Source: Bog-473 sp035534235
GTDB taxonomy: Bacteria; Actinomycetota; Acidimicrobiia; Acidimicrobiales; RAAP-2
Length of the DNA: 64,000 nt
Reading direction: 5' to 3'
Assembly (NCBI GenBank): GCA_035534235.1
Contig: DATLSH010000033.1
Location: 3,621 to 67,620, forward strand
The position numbers and the translations under genes were made by a program. The notes beneath the pieces were generated by a model. The model ran no database searches and had not been told where the DNA came from. It saw only the letters and a program-made list of their open reading frames with translations. Positions 26,522-35,627 of this stretch are shown here, one piece after another; positions within the stretch are counted from its first letter, which is position 1, and each line of letters starts with the position of its first letter.

Positions 26522-26743
26522 GCGCCCTGTTCTTGTCGCGCAATGGGTCGGAGGGTGCGTCCCCGCCACCAGGGAGACCGTCAAGGAACGCTGCGGCCGT
26601 AACCCGGTGGCGCCGAATGATCCGGCAACGAACCGTTTCGGTAACCGGCTACCGCGCCGAAACTGGCGTTCTGCGATCGGATAGGTGGCCCATGACCATG
26701 CCATTGCCCGCAGAGAGTTGTCCCCTGGTGCCTGCTTGAGTCC

Positions 26744-27613
26744 TTAGGCGACGCCCGTCCCGAGTTCCAGCGCGGAGTAGATCTCACGGGTCGCGCTCGA
26801 GGTGTTGAAGGTGTAGAAGTGCAGTCCCGGCACGCCGATGCGGAGGAGGTCGGCACAGAGCTCGGTGGCCAGGACCACTCCCTCCTTGCGCACCGCATCG
26901 GCCCCGCCGGTCTCGTCGGCGGCCCGCAGGCGCTCCTGCATCCAGTCCGGGGCGGCGGCTCCCATGCCGCCGAGGCGCCCCATGGTGGAAAGCGAGGTCA
27001 CGGGCAGGATGCCGGGCAGCACGGGGGCACGCACCTGGCGGGCACTGAGGTCGGCCAGGAGGCTCTCGTACTCGGACGCCTCGAAGAAGAACTGGGTCAC
27101 GCCGAAGTCGGCCCGCTCCAACTTGGCGGCCAGGAAGTCACGGTCCCGTCCCATGTCGGTGGAGCGGGGGTGGCCGGCCGGGTGGGCCGCCACGCCGATG
27201 GAGAAGCCTCCGATGGCGCGGGCCAGCTCGACCAGCTCGGAGGCGTAGGCCAGCTCGCCCGGGCCGGCGTCGGGATCGGCCGGGGGATCACCGCCCAGGG
27301 CCATGAGGTTCTCCACGCCCGCCTTGCGCAGCGAGACCAATATGTCAGCCAGCTCCAACCGGGTGTGGGCCACGCAGATGAGGTGGGCCATCGGATTGAG
27401 CGACGTCGTGTGCAGCATGCCGCTGACCAGGTCGAAGGTGCGCTGGCGGGATTCGGCGCCGCCCCGGTAGGTCACCGAGACGAATGAGGGGTTGAGCGGC
27501 TGTAGCTCACCGATGGTGCGGGCCAGGGTCGACAGCTCGGCATCGTTCTTGGGCGGGAAGAACTCGAAGGAGTACGTCCGACCGGCCGCCAGCAGGTCGG
27601 CGATGCGGGTCAC
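26744..27613 (-). CDS. metF: Methylenetetrahydrofolate reductase
   Basis: A 289-residue TIM-barrel flavoprotein that reduces 5,10-methylene-THF to 5-methyl-THF for methionine synthesis. YSFEFFPPKNDAEL carries the catalytic Glu at the N-terminus; SVTYRGG, ALGGDPP, AHPAGHP and HFYTFNTSSATREIYSAL are family landmarks. The GTG at 27611-27613 overlaps the TGA of the upstream cupin gene (GTGA), which fixes the start; the longer frame to 27724 is not needed. It sits with folD and purH/purN, a one-carbon and purine cluster. Confidence 0.93.
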   Translation of the reverse strand: MTRIADLLAAGRTYSFEFFPPKNDAELSTLARTIGELQPLNPSFVSVTYRGGAESRQRTFDLVSGMLHTTSLNPMAHLICVAHTRLELADILVSLRKAGVENLMALGGDPPADPDAGPGELAYASELVELARAIGGFSIGVAAHPAGHPRSTDMGRDRDFLAAKLERADFGVTQFFFEASEYESLLADLSARQVRAPVLPGILPVTSLSTMGRLGGMGAAAPDWMQERLRAADETGGADAVRKEGVVLATELCADLLRIGVPGLHFYTFNTSSATREIYSALELGTGVA

Positions 27614-27978
27614 GACGACCCGGAACCGGCGCGGCCGTAGTCGTCCTCCAGGCGGACGATGTCGTCCTCGCCAAAGTACGTCCCGTGTTGCACCTCTATG
27701 AAGACGACATCGGTGTCGCCGCAATTGGCGATGCGGTGCGCGCCCTCCCGAGGGATATCCATGGCCTGTCCCGCCGTCACTTCGGTCACGGTGCCGTCCA
27801 AGGTCACCTGGGCCGTCCCTGACACAATGAACCAGTGCTCGGCCCGTTTCGAGTGGCGCTGATAACTCAGCCGCTTGCCCGGGTGCACCACGATCCGCTT
27901 GACCTTGTGGTCGGGGGCATCGTCACTCAGCACGGTGTAGTTGCCCCAGGGGCGCTCCGAGTACTCCTGCTCGCTCAC
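27610..27978 (-). CDS. Mannose-6-phosphate isomerase-type cupin
   Basis: A 122-residue single-domain cupin: ERPWGNYTVL, HPGKRLSYQRHSKRAEHWFIVSGTAQVTLDG with the metal-binding His/Glu set, then IPREGAHRIANCGDTDVVFIEVQHG. It resembles the C-terminal cupin of GDP-mannose pyrophosphorylase/mannose-6-phosphate isomerase fusions, here stand-alone. GTG at 27978 has GGGAGG 4 nt upstream. It lies between folD and metF, with which it has no obvious metabolic link. Confidence 0.85.
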   Translation of the reverse strand: MSEQEYSERPWGNYTVLSDDAPDHKVKRIVVHPGKRLSYQRHSKRAEHWFIVSGTAQVTLDGTVTEVTAGQAMDIPREGAHRIANCGDTDVVFIEVQHGTYFGEDDIVRLEDDYGRAGSGSS

Positions 27979-28003
27979 CTGGCCTCCCTCCCCGGCTTGG
28001 CGT

Positions 28004-28861
28004 TCACCGTCGCCCCATTTCGGCGGCCCGCACGGCGTTGCGCAAGAGCATGGCACGGGTCATCGGCCCGACACCCCCCAGGCGCGGCGTGATCCACCCG
28101 GCCACCTCGGCCACGTCCTCGTGGACGTCGGAGAGAAGCTTGCGGCCCTCCCAGCTGGTCCCTGCCCCCACCACGGCCGCTCCCGGCTTCACCATGTCGG
28201 GGGTGACCAGCCCGGCCCGTCCGGCCGCCGCCACCACGATGTCGCCCGCGCGCACGAGCGACGCCAGGTCGTCGACCCCGGTGTGCACCACCGTCACGGC
28301 GGCGTTGCAGCCTGGCCGCTTGGCTGCCAGGAGCAAGGCAAGCGGACGGCCGATGGTGAGGCCGCGACCGATGATGACCACGTGGCGACCTTCGACGGGC
28401 ACGTCGTAGGCGTGCAGGAGCTCCACTATGCCGGCCGGGGTGCACGGCAGTGGGCCCGGCGCGCCCATCACCAGGCGTCCGAGGTTGATCGGGTGCAGCC
28501 CGTCAACATCCTTGGCCGGGTCGACGGCCAGCAGTGCCCGCTCCTCGTGAAGGCCATCGGGCAGCGGCAGCTGCAGCAGGTAGGCGTCCACCGCCGGATC
28601 ACTGTTGAAACGCCGGATCACCTCTTCGACCTCGGCCTGCGATGCCGTCGCGGGCAGGTGCTCGCCCACCGAGACCATGCCGACCTTGGCGCAGTCCTCG
28701 TGCTTCATGGCCACGTAGCGCGCACTCGGGCCGTCGTCTCCCACCAGTACCGTGCCCAGGCCCGCCGACAGTCCCTCGGCCCGCAGGCGTTCGACGCGGT
28801 CGGTCACCTCGGCCAGCACACGGGCGGCCACCGCTTCACCGTCCAGCAGGATGGCCGCCAT
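28004..28861 (-). CDS. folD: Methylenetetrahydrofolate dehydrogenase/cyclohydrolase
   Basis: Bifunctional folate enzyme (285 residues) converting methylene-THF to formyl-THF. YVAMKHEDCAKVGM has the catalytic Lys, QLPLPDGLHEERALLAVDPAKDVDGLHPIN is the substrate signature, and GRGLTIGRPLALLL is a slightly altered form of the usual GRSxxVGxP NADP loop (Gly for Ser). The ATG overlaps the purH stop by one base. Supplies formyl-THF for the neighbouring PurN and PurH steps. Confidence 0.95.
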   Translation of the reverse strand: MAAILLDGEAVAARVLAEVTDRVERLRAEGLSAGLGTVLVGDDGPSARYVAMKHEDCAKVGMVSVGEHLPATASQAEVEEVIRRFNSDPAVDAYLLQLPLPDGLHEERALLAVDPAKDVDGLHPINLGRLVMGAPGPLPCTPAGIVELLHAYDVPVEGRHVVIIGRGLTIGRPLALLLAAKRPGCNAAVTVVHTGVDDLASLVRAGDIVVAAAGRAGLVTPDMVKPGAAVVGAGTSWEGRKLLSDVHEDVAEVAGWITPRLGGVGPMTRAMLLRNAVRAAEMGRR

Positions 28862-30414
28862 CAGTGCCGGAAGTGCCGCTCGCCGGTGACCACCATGGCC
28901 AGGCCGGCCTCGTCGGCCGCGGCGATGACCTCGCCGTCCTTGACCGAGCCGCCCGGCTGCACCACGGCGGTGACGCCGGCCTCGGCCAGGACAATGAGGC
29001 CGTCGGGGAAGGGGAAGAAGGCGTCGCTGGCTCCTGCGCCACCCGTGGCCCGCGCCCCGGCCTTGGTCACCGCAATTTCGGCGGCCACGACCCGGGACTG
29101 CTGTCCGGCGCCGACGCCGACCGCCTGACCGCGGCGCACGATGGCGATGGCGTTGGAGGTGGTCCGCCCGCAGACTCTCCAGGCCAGCACCAGGTCACGC
29201 CACTCGTCGTCGGACGGCGGGCGGGCGGTGACGGTCCGCCACTCGGTGCGGGGCGAGACGAACTCGTCAATGTCCTGCACCAGCACGCTGGCACCCAGGC
29301 TTCGCAGTTGGCGCACGGCTCGCTCGGGGACCGGACCGGCCAGCAGGCGGGTGGCCTTGCGGCGGCTGGTCAGCTTGGCCAGGGCGGCGGGGGCATAGGA
29401 AGACGCGATGATGACATCGGCCTGCGGCCCGGCGGAGATGGCGTCGGCCACCTCGGCCGTCACGGTGCCCCCGATGGCCACCACCCCCCCGAAAGCGGAC
29501 TGCACGTCGCACTCGAGGGCCCGCTGGTAGGCCGTGACCAGGTCGTCGCCCACTGCGGCCCCGCACGGGTTGGCATGCTTGATGATGGCCACCGCGGGCT
29601 GCCCGGCGTCGCCGGCCAGCTCATGCACCAGGCGCCAGGCGGCGTCGCCGTCGAACAGGTTGAGGTAGGACAGCTCCTTGCCTCCATGCTGGACCACCTC
29701 GTCCCACCAGCTGCGCGTCCCCGCCAAGCGGTAGCGCGAACCTCGCTGGTGCGGGTTCTCCCCGTAGCGCAGGACGTCGGTGCGCTCCAGGGTCAGGTGG
29801 AGGGTCCGGGGGAGGACCGTACCCAGCGCCTCCTCGTCGGCGTCGCCTCCCTGGACCGGGAACGGCCCCCCGGAATCGAGCCAGGCCACGATGGCGGCGT
29901 CGTAGGCCGCCGTGTGGGCGAAGGCGGCGCGGGCGAGACGGCGGCGGGTGGCCGCCGACAGGGAGCCCACGCGCCTGATCTCGTCCAGGACCACCGGGTA
30001 GTCGGCCGGTGACGTCACGATACCGACGTGATCATGGTTCTTGGCCGCTGCCCGCACCATGGTGGGCCCACCCACGTCGATCAGCTCGGTGGAGGGGTCA
30101 GAGGAGAACGGGTAGAGATTGGAGACCACGAGGTCGATGGCGGCGATCCCGTGGGCCTCCAAGTCTTCGAGGTGCGCCGGCTCGTCCCGGTTGGCCAGGA
30201 TCCCGCCGTGGATCTTCGGGTGGAGGGTCTTGACCCGCCCGCCCAGCATTTCGGGGGAGCCGGTGACTTCCTCCACCTTGAGGTGGGTGATGCCCGCCGC
30301 GTCCAAGGCGGCTCCGGTATTGCCGCTGGCCACCAGTTCCCAACCCAGATCGGACAGGCCGCGGGCCAGCTCGACCAGGCCTTCCTTGTCATAGACCGAC
30401 AGCAGCGCCCTCAC
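28861..30414 (-). CDS. purH: AICAR transformylase/IMP cyclohydrolase
   Basis: Bifunctional enzyme (517 residues) for the last two steps of IMP synthesis. The N-terminal MGS-like cyclohydrolase domain begins RALLSVYDKEGLVELARGL and contains LVVSNLYPF; the transformylase domain has YGENPHQRG, IIKHANPCGAA and TTSNAIAIVRRGQAVGVGAGQQSRV. The GTG start overlaps the purN stop (GTGA at 30411-30414). Length is normal for the family. Confidence 0.96.
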   Translation of the reverse strand: MRALLSVYDKEGLVELARGLSDLGWELVASGNTGAALDAAGITHLKVEEVTGSPEMLGGRVKTLHPKIHGGILANRDEPAHLEDLEAHGIAAIDLVVSNLYPFSSDPSTELIDVGGPTMVRAAAKNHDHVGIVTSPADYPVVLDEIRRVGSLSAATRRRLARAAFAHTAAYDAAIVAWLDSGGPFPVQGGDADEEALGTVLPRTLHLTLERTDVLRYGENPHQRGSRYRLAGTRSWWDEVVQHGGKELSYLNLFDGDAAWRLVHELAGDAGQPAVAIIKHANPCGAAVGDDLVTAYQRALECDVQSAFGGVVAIGGTVTAEVADAISAGPQADVIIASSYAPAALAKLTSRRKATRLLAGPVPERAVRQLRSLGASVLVQDIDEFVSPRTEWRTVTARPPSDDEWRDLVLAWRVCGRTTSNAIAIVRRGQAVGVGAGQQSRVVAAEIAVTKAGARATGGAGASDAFFPFPDGLIVLAEAGVTAVVQPGGSVKDGEVIAAADEAGLAMVVTGERHFRH

Positions 30415-31040
30415 GAAGTCATCTCCCCGCTCCGGGCCCGCATCCGCGATGGCGGTGCACCGATCGACCGGCCGGCCTCCAACTCGCGCAGGGCCCAGGC
30501 CACGGTCCGGGGGTACAGCGTACGTTCGGCCACCTTGATGCGCTCATGCAGCGTCTCCTCGGTGTCGCCGGCCAGCACCGGGACCACCTGCTGGGCCAGA
30601 ATCGGCCCGGCGTCCATCTCCAGAGTGGCCAGGTGCACGGTGCACCCGGTCTCGGTGACCCCGGCCGCCAGGGCATCGCGCACCGGGTGCCAGCCCGGGA
30701 AGTCGGGGAGCAAGGCCGGGTGGGTGTTGAGGACCCGCCCGGGGAAGGCGTTGTGCACAGCCTGGGTCATCACCGTGCCGAATCCTGCCATGGCCACCAG
30801 GTCCACCTGGTGGGCCACCAGGGTGGCGGCCACGGTTGCCGTGAAGCCGGCCCGGTCGAACCCCGGGCCGTAACCCCCGTAGGACCGGCGGTCGATCAGT
30901 TCATCGGCGGCTCCGTGCGCACGGGCCAGGGCCAGGGCGGCGCAGGGCCGATCGGAAAGGACCGTGGTCACCGGGAGCCCGGCCTCAAACATGGCCCGGA
31001 GGATCGTCCCACTTCCCGAGACAAGGACGGCCAGTCGCAC
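30411..31040 (-). CDS. purN: Phosphoribosylglycinamide formyltransferase
   Basis: A 209-residue enzyme transferring formyl from formyl-THF to GAR. RLAVLVSGSGTILRAM binds phosphoribosyl; MAGFGTVMTQ, the catalytic N and H in NTHPALLPDFPG, and the D in TLEMDAGPIL are intact. It is the first gene of a purN-purH-folD-cupin-metF transcript in which each gene overlaps or closely follows the previous one. Confidence 0.95.
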   Translation of the reverse strand: MRLAVLVSGSGTILRAMFEAGLPVTTVLSDRPCAALALARAHGAADELIDRRSYGGYGPGFDRAGFTATVAATLVAHQVDLVAMAGFGTVMTQAVHNAFPGRVLNTHPALLPDFPGWHPVRDALAAGVTETGCTVHLATLEMDAGPILAQQVVPVLAGDTEETLHERIKVAERTLYPRTVAWALRELEAGRSIGAPPSRMRARSGEMTS

Positions 31041-31125
31041 GGCGGTCAGGCTAATGGCACTTGATCAGCGCGATCAGCGGTACGACCGCCGAGCGGGCCG
31101 GCTGGAACGCTCCACCCATGGCCCT

Positions 31126-33024
31126 TCAGGCCGGTGAGCCGAAGAAGCTGGCGTCCCCGTAGGTGAAGATGCCGCCGTCGGAGGCCACCAGGGTGTACCC
31201 GCCCCCCGTGGTGGTGGCCGCCATGCCGACGATGGGCTTGTTGAGCACGATGGCGCCGGCCGAACCATGGAAGGCGGCGTCGCCGTAGCTGAAGATGCCG
31301 CCGTCGGAGGCCACCAGCCAGTACCCGCCCCCCGTGGTGGTCGCCGCCATGCCGACGATGGGCTTGTTGAGCGTGATGGCGCCGGCAGAGCCCCAGAAGG
31401 CGGCGTCGCCGTAGCTGAAGATGCCGCCGTCCGAGGCGACCAGCCAGTAGCCGCCCCCCGAGGTGGTGGCCGCCATGCCCACGATTGGCTTGTTCAAGTG
31501 GATGGCGCCGGCCGAGCCATGGAACGCAGCGTCGCCGTAGCTGAAGATGCCGCCGTCGGAGGCCACCAGCCAGTACCCGCCCCCGTCGCGCGTGGCGGCC
31601 ATGCCGACGATGGGTTTGTTGAGCGTGATGGCGCCGGCCGAGCCCCAGAAGTTGGCGTCGCCGTAGCTGAAGATTCCGCCGTCGGAGGCGACCAGCCAGT
31701 ACCCGCCGCCGCCCGGTGTGGCCGCCATGCCCACGATGGGCTTGTTGAGCGCGATGGCGCCGGCCGAACCGTGGAAGGCGGCGTCACCGAAGCTGAAGAT
31801 GCCCCCGTCCTGGGCGGCGATCCAGTAGCCGCCGCTGTCCGGCGTGAGCGCCAGTCCGACGGCCGGCTTGTTGATGCCGCCGGAACCCGAGGACGCGGCA
31901 CTGAGGGTCACAGGTGCAACATAGAGGTCCCGGGTACCCCCGCATGGATTCCCGGCACACCCCGTCCAGGCCGCGAAGTCAAGCCAGTACCGGCCCCCCT
32001 GGTCCTGAAACCACGATCCTCCACCCGGACCGGCGACATTGCCGTAGGACGACACGATGGGGTTGGGATCGTTCTGCGTGCATGGCCCGACCGGTGATGA
32101 GCAGACGGCGTAGCCCTCCGAGTAGGACGGCGAGGTGTAGGTACCCGCCGCGAAGAGGAGGAAGTAATAGCCGTTGACGGCCAATATGGACGGGTCCTCC
32201 ACCGTGGTCTCCCAGGGGTGAGCCACGGTGTCGTTGTAGAAGAGCTGGGTCGGGCTGGATCCCGGCAGGAACGTGGTCGCATCGGCCGGATTGAGCTCCT
32301 CGGCCATGATGCGGGCCGGCGCCGACGATCCTCCGTCGTTGGACTTCCAGACCAGCCAGGGGCTGCCGGTGGCCGGATCGATGTAGGGGGCGGGATCGAT
32401 GGTGCCCAGACCGTCCCCCGGGCACCAGAGCGGTCCCCCGCTGTCGGTGAAGGCGGCGCCGGTCGGCGAGATGCTCGGCGCCGTGGCCACCGCCAGGCAG
32501 TCGTAGCCGGTATCGCTGGCGTGTCCGGACTGGGCGGCGTCGTAGAACATGATCCACTGGTTGTTGAAGAAGAAGACCCCCGGGGAAGTCTGGGTGTTGG
32601 TCTGCTCCCAGGAGGCTGGGTTGGGCAGCGCGGTCGACCCGTAGTTCTGGCCGGTGTAGCTGCGCCAGCCCGCGCTCGGACTGCCCGAGGTGTCCACCAA
32701 GACCTGGATGTGATTGCCCAACGGCGTGCCGGTGGTGAAGGCGTAATACGTGCCCGCCGACTCAATGACGTCGGGGTCCCCGGCATCGTGACCGGGGAAG
32801 GCCGACGATCCCGGGAGGGAAACGGTGAAGCTGAAGGAACCGTGGGGACGTAGCGCCGCACGGGTTTCCGGAGCGGTGGCGGCGAGCGTCCCGGACGTGA
32901 GCAGGACCAGGTTCAGCGTGCCGGCCAGGGCCAGCCCCGGCCCCAGTCCCCGTCGGACGGCGCCTGACGCGCCCCGGTGTCTCAGCCGAGCCCCTTCACG
33001 ATGGCCACCATCTTCTCGCCGCAC
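31126..33024 (-). CDS. Secreted GH43-like protein with six 41-residue C-terminal repeats
   Basis: A 632-residue exported protein. The N-terminus is basic, then LGPGLALAGTLNLVLLTSGTLAATA forms a signal-peptide core. Residues 75-385 look like a five-bladed GH43 glycosidase: GDPDVIESAGTYYAF (candidate catalytic Asp), ATGSPWLVWKSNDGG, TVEDPSILAVNGYY. The last 250 residues are six repeats of the type GGYWLVASDGGIFSYGDAAF, each 41 long and nearly identical. Such repeats occur at the ends of actinobacterial surface proteins. The only good start is GTG 33024, which overlaps sucD by 43 nt; a CTG near 32985 is conceivable. Confidence 0.8.
   Translation of the reverse strand: MRREDGGHREGARLRHRGASGAVRRGLGPGLALAGTLNLVLLTSGTLAATAPETRAALRPHGSFSFTVSLPGSSAFPGHDAGDPDVIESAGTYYAFTTGTPLGNHIQVLVDTSGSPSAGWRSYTGQNYGSTALPNPASWEQTNTQTSPGVFFFNNQWIMFYDAAQSGHASDTGYDCLAVATAPSISPTGAAFTDSGGPLWCPGDGLGTIDPAPYIDPATGSPWLVWKSNDGGSSAPARIMAEELNPADATTFLPGSSPTQLFYNDTVAHPWETTVEDPSILAVNGYYFLLFAAGTYTSPSYSEGYAVCSSPVGPCTQNDPNPIVSSYGNVAGPGGGSWFQDQGGRYWLDFAAWTGCAGNPCGGTRDLYVAPVTLSAASSGSGGINKPAVGLALTPDSGGYWIAAQDGGIFSFGDAAFHGSAGAIALNKPIVGMAATPGGGGYWLVASDGGIFSYGDANFWGSAGAITLNKPIVGMAATRDGGGYWLVASDGGIFSYGDAAFHGSAGAIHLNKPIVGMAATTSGGGYWLVASDGGIFSYGDAAFWGSAGAITLNKPIVGMAATTTGGGYWLVASDGGIFSYGDAAFHGSAGAIVLNKPIVGMAATTTGGGYTLVASDGGIFTYGDASFFGSPA
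31129..31878 (-). repeat. 123-bp tandem repeats, six units
   Basis: Six in-frame units of 123 bp code for the C-terminal repeats of the secreted protein. The Phe-x-Gly position alternates FHG, FWG, FHG, FWG, FHG and finally FFG, which points to past duplication of a two-unit, 246-bp block. Confidence 0.9.
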
Positions 33025-33872
33025 TCGGTCGGGTTCTGGGCCACGGCCACCCCGGCGGCGTTCAACGCGTCCATCTTGGCCTGTGCCGTGCCCTGAGAGC
33101 CCGAGATGATGGCTCCGGCGTGCCCCATCTTGCGCCCCGGGGGAGCGGTCACCCCGGCCACGTAGGCCGCCACGGGCTTGGTCATGGAGTTGGCGATGAA
33201 CTCGGCCGCGCGCTCCTCCTCGGAGCCTCCGATCTCGCCGATCATCATGACGGCCTTGGTCTCGGGGTCGGCCTCAAAGGCGGCCAGGCAGTCGATGAAG
33301 TTGGTGCCCGGGACCGGGTCGCCCCCGATGCCGACACACGTGGTCTGCCCGATGCCCTGCTGGGAGAGCTCGTGCAGCGCCTGGTAGGTCAGGGTGCCCG
33401 ACCGGCTCACGATGCCCACCGGCCCACCGGCCAGGGCGATGTCGCCCGAGGTGATGCCGATGTTGCACTTGCCGGGGGAGATGATCCCCGGGCAGTTCGG
33501 CCCCAGCAACCGGGTGCCGGGAAACTCCTGGACCAGGCGGTTGTAGGCCAGCGCCTCGTCCTGGGCCGGGATGCCCTCGGTGATGCAGACGATGAAGGCG
33601 ATGCCGGCCGCGGCCGCCTCCACAATGGCGTCGGCCGCGCCCCGCGGCGGCACCGAGATGAAGGACGCCGTGGCGCCCGTCTCCTTCACCGCCTCGGCCA
33701 CCGAGGCGTAGACCGCGATGCCCTCGATGGTCTCGCCCCCCCGCTTGGGATTGGTCCCTCCGACCACTTTGGTGCCGTAGGCCTTGTTGCGCAGGCCGTG
33801 GAAGAGGCCCTGGCTGGTCGGGCTGATGCCCTGAATGACCACCTTGGTGGTCTCGTCGACGAAGATGCTCAC
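32982..33872 (-). CDS. sucD: Succinyl-CoA synthetase alpha subunit
   Basis: A 296-residue subunit that binds CoA and is phosphorylated during the reaction succinyl-CoA + NDP + Pi to succinate. TKVVIQGISPTSQGLFHG starts the CoA-binding Rossmann fold, GPNCPGIISPGKCNIG and GRSGTLTYQAL-type blocks follow, and the phospho-His is in GHAGAIISG. It begins 26 nt after sucC. The downstream secreted protein gene overlaps its 3' end. Confidence 0.96.
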   Translation of the reverse strand: MSIFVDETTKVVIQGISPTSQGLFHGLRNKAYGTKVVGGTNPKRGGETIEGIAVYASVAEAVKETGATASFISVPPRGAADAIVEAAAAGIAFIVCITEGIPAQDEALAYNRLVQEFPGTRLLGPNCPGIISPGKCNIGITSGDIALAGGPVGIVSRSGTLTYQALHELSQQGIGQTTCVGIGGDPVPGTNFIDCLAAFEADPETKAVMMIGEIGGSEEERAAEFIANSMTKPVAAYVAGVTAPPGRKMGHAGAIISGSQGTAQAKMDALNAAGVAVAQNPTECGEKMVAIVKGLG

Positions 33873-33898
33873 GTGATGTCCTTAGTTCCCTTCCGCCC

Positions 33899-35044
33899 CT
33901 AGGCCTGGGCCAGGGCGACTGCGTGGCGGGCGGCGTCGAGCATGGTGGGCTCGACGATCAACCGGTCGGATAGGTGTGCGGCCAGCAGCGCCCGCCCCTC
34001 GGTGGCATTGGTGCCGTCCAGGCGCATGACGACGGGCGAGCTGAGCTTCACCCGGCCGATGGCCTCAATGATCCCCTGGGCCACCTCGTCCACCCGGGTG
34101 ATGCCACCGAAGATGTTGACCAGGATGGAGCGGACGGCCGGGTCGGCGTTGATCACTTCCAGCGCGGCGGCCATCACATCGGCGTTGGCCCCGCCCCCGA
34201 TGTCGAGGAAGTTGGCCGCGGCGCCGCCGGCCTGGGTCACCACATCCAACGTGCTCATGGCCAGACCGGCGCCGTTGGCGATGATGCCCACCGACCCGGC
34301 GAGCCCGATGTAATTGAGCCCCTTCTCCTTGGCCACCTTCTCCCGGGGGTCGACCTCGCCGTCGTCCGCCGCGTACTCCTCCCATTCGGGGTGGCGGTAG
34401 GTGGCGTTGTCGTCCAGGGTGACCTTGGCGTCGAGGGCGTGCACCTTGCCCTCGGGGGTCAGGATCAGCGGGTTGATCTCGGCCAGGTCGCAGTCGCCTT
34501 CGACATAGCAGTGGTAGAGGCGCACCAGCAGGGTGGCCGCCTGGGCGCGGGCCTCGGGATCTAGCGCGGCCCGGTCCACCCACTCCCGGGCCGCCTCCTC
34601 GGTGAGCCCGACCAGCGGATCGATCTGCAGCAGGGCGATGGCGTCGGGGTTGGTCACGGCGACCTCTTCTATCTCCACCCCGCCTTCGGCCGAGAGCATG
34701 CCCAGGTGCATCTTGTGGGGCCGGTCCAGGGTGAAGCTGGCGTAGTACTCCTTGGCGATGTCGGAGGCGTGCTCAATCCAGAGGCGCTTGACCACATGCC
34801 CCTTGATGTCGAGGCCGAGGATGTTTCCGGCGTGGAGGCGCACCTCGTCGGCGTCGGCGGCCAGCTTCACGCCGCCCGCCTTGCCCCGGCCGCCCACCTT
34901 CACCTGGGCCTTGACGACCACGGGGTAGCCGGCGGCATCGGCCTGGGCCAATGCCTCCTCCACGGTGTCGGCCACCCCCCCGGGGGAGATCGGGATGCCG
35001 AAACGGGCGAAGTACTGCTTGCCCTGGTATTCGTAGAGATCCAC
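33899..35044 (-). CDS. sucC: Succinyl-CoA synthetase beta subunit
   Basis: A 381-residue ATP-grasp subunit of the TCA enzyme. MDLYEYQGKQYFARFGIP and VKAQVKVGGRGKAGGVKLA are the N-terminal signature; EINPLILTPEG and NIFGGITRVDEVAQGI are typical of the nucleotide and interface regions. The GTG start has AAGGAGAAGG upstream. First gene of sucCD. Confidence 0.96.
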   Translation of the reverse strand: MDLYEYQGKQYFARFGIPISPGGVADTVEEALAQADAAGYPVVVKAQVKVGGRGKAGGVKLAADADEVRLHAGNILGLDIKGHVVKRLWIEHASDIAKEYYASFTLDRPHKMHLGMLSAEGGVEIEEVAVTNPDAIALLQIDPLVGLTEEAAREWVDRAALDPEARAQAATLLVRLYHCYVEGDCDLAEINPLILTPEGKVHALDAKVTLDDNATYRHPEWEEYAADDGEVDPREKVAKEKGLNYIGLAGSVGIIANGAGLAMSTLDVVTQAGGAAANFLDIGGGANADVMAAALEVINADPAVRSILVNIFGGITRVDEVAQGIIEAIGRVKLSSPVVMRLDGTNATEGRALLAAHLSDRLIVEPTMLDAARHAVALAQA

Positions 35045-35153
35045 TGCGATACCTTCTCCTTACTTTGGTGCTTTGGTTGCTCGGGGTCGTTTCTTAGGGT
35101 CGTGGCGTGGGCGAGGGGACGGTGGGACGGGGCGGGGCCCCGGGGCCCGGAGG

Positions 35154-35567
35154 TCAGCGGTCGAGCGCCTCCCGCTCGTCGAGGGCCTGGCCGAGCCAGC
35201 TGCCGATGGAATCGAGCGGCGCACCCGGGGTGAAGACGGCGGCCACCCCCTGTTCCTTCAGAACCGGGATGTCGGCTTCGGGGATGATCCCGCCCACCAC
35301 GACCAGAACGTCGGAGCGCCCCTCGTCGGCCAGGAGCTTGACCACGCGGGGCACCAGGGTCAGGTGGGCTCCGGAGAGCAGGGAGAGCCCCACGGCATCG
35401 GCGTCCTCCTGGACCACGGCCTGGACCACCTGCTCGGGAGTCTGATGCAGCCCGGTGTAGACCACCTCGAAGCCGCTGTCGCGCAACGCCCGGGCGATCA
35501 CCTTGGCCCCCCTATCGTGGCCATCGAGCCCTGGCTTGGCGACGATCACCCTGTAGGGACGCATCAT
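35154..35567 (-). CDS. Stand-alone B12-binding subunit of a methylmalonyl-CoA mutase-type enzyme
   Basis: A 137-residue cobalamin-binding domain: KPGLDGHDRGAKVIARALRD contains the D-x-H-x-x-G motif whose His ligates cobalt, followed by YTGLHQTPEQ, SLLSGAH and GGIIPEADIP. In most actinobacteria this domain is the C-terminal part of the large mutase subunit; a separate gene is the archaeal-type and isobutyryl-CoA-mutase-type arrangement. No catalytic partner is in the window. It follows pcrA by 60 nt and precedes sucC, and the product of methylmalonyl-CoA mutase is succinyl-CoA, the substrate of SucCD. Confidence 0.88.
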   Translation of the reverse strand: MMRPYRVIVAKPGLDGHDRGAKVIARALRDSGFEVVYTGLHQTPEQVVQAVVQEDADAVGLSLLSGAHLTLVPRVVKLLADEGRSDVLVVVGGIIPEADIPVLKEQGVAAVFTPGAPLDSIGSWLGQALDEREALDR

Positions 35568-35627
35568 GGAGCCCCCATGCTAGGGACGCCCTGGGTAAGG
35601 CGCCAGACCGGGAATGGCCATGCCGTC

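Noticed and set aside
26522..26743. Possible small gene or N-terminal extension upstream of the ABC ATPase
   Set aside because: The frame continues but the sequence has no homology. I see only a weak AACCG/CGGTA symmetry near 26630 and treat it as leader.
31129..31878. Regular direct repeats that could be taken for a CRISPR array
   Set aside because: The 123-bp units are in frame, translate to conserved 41-residue repeats and have no unique spacers. No cas genes are nearby.
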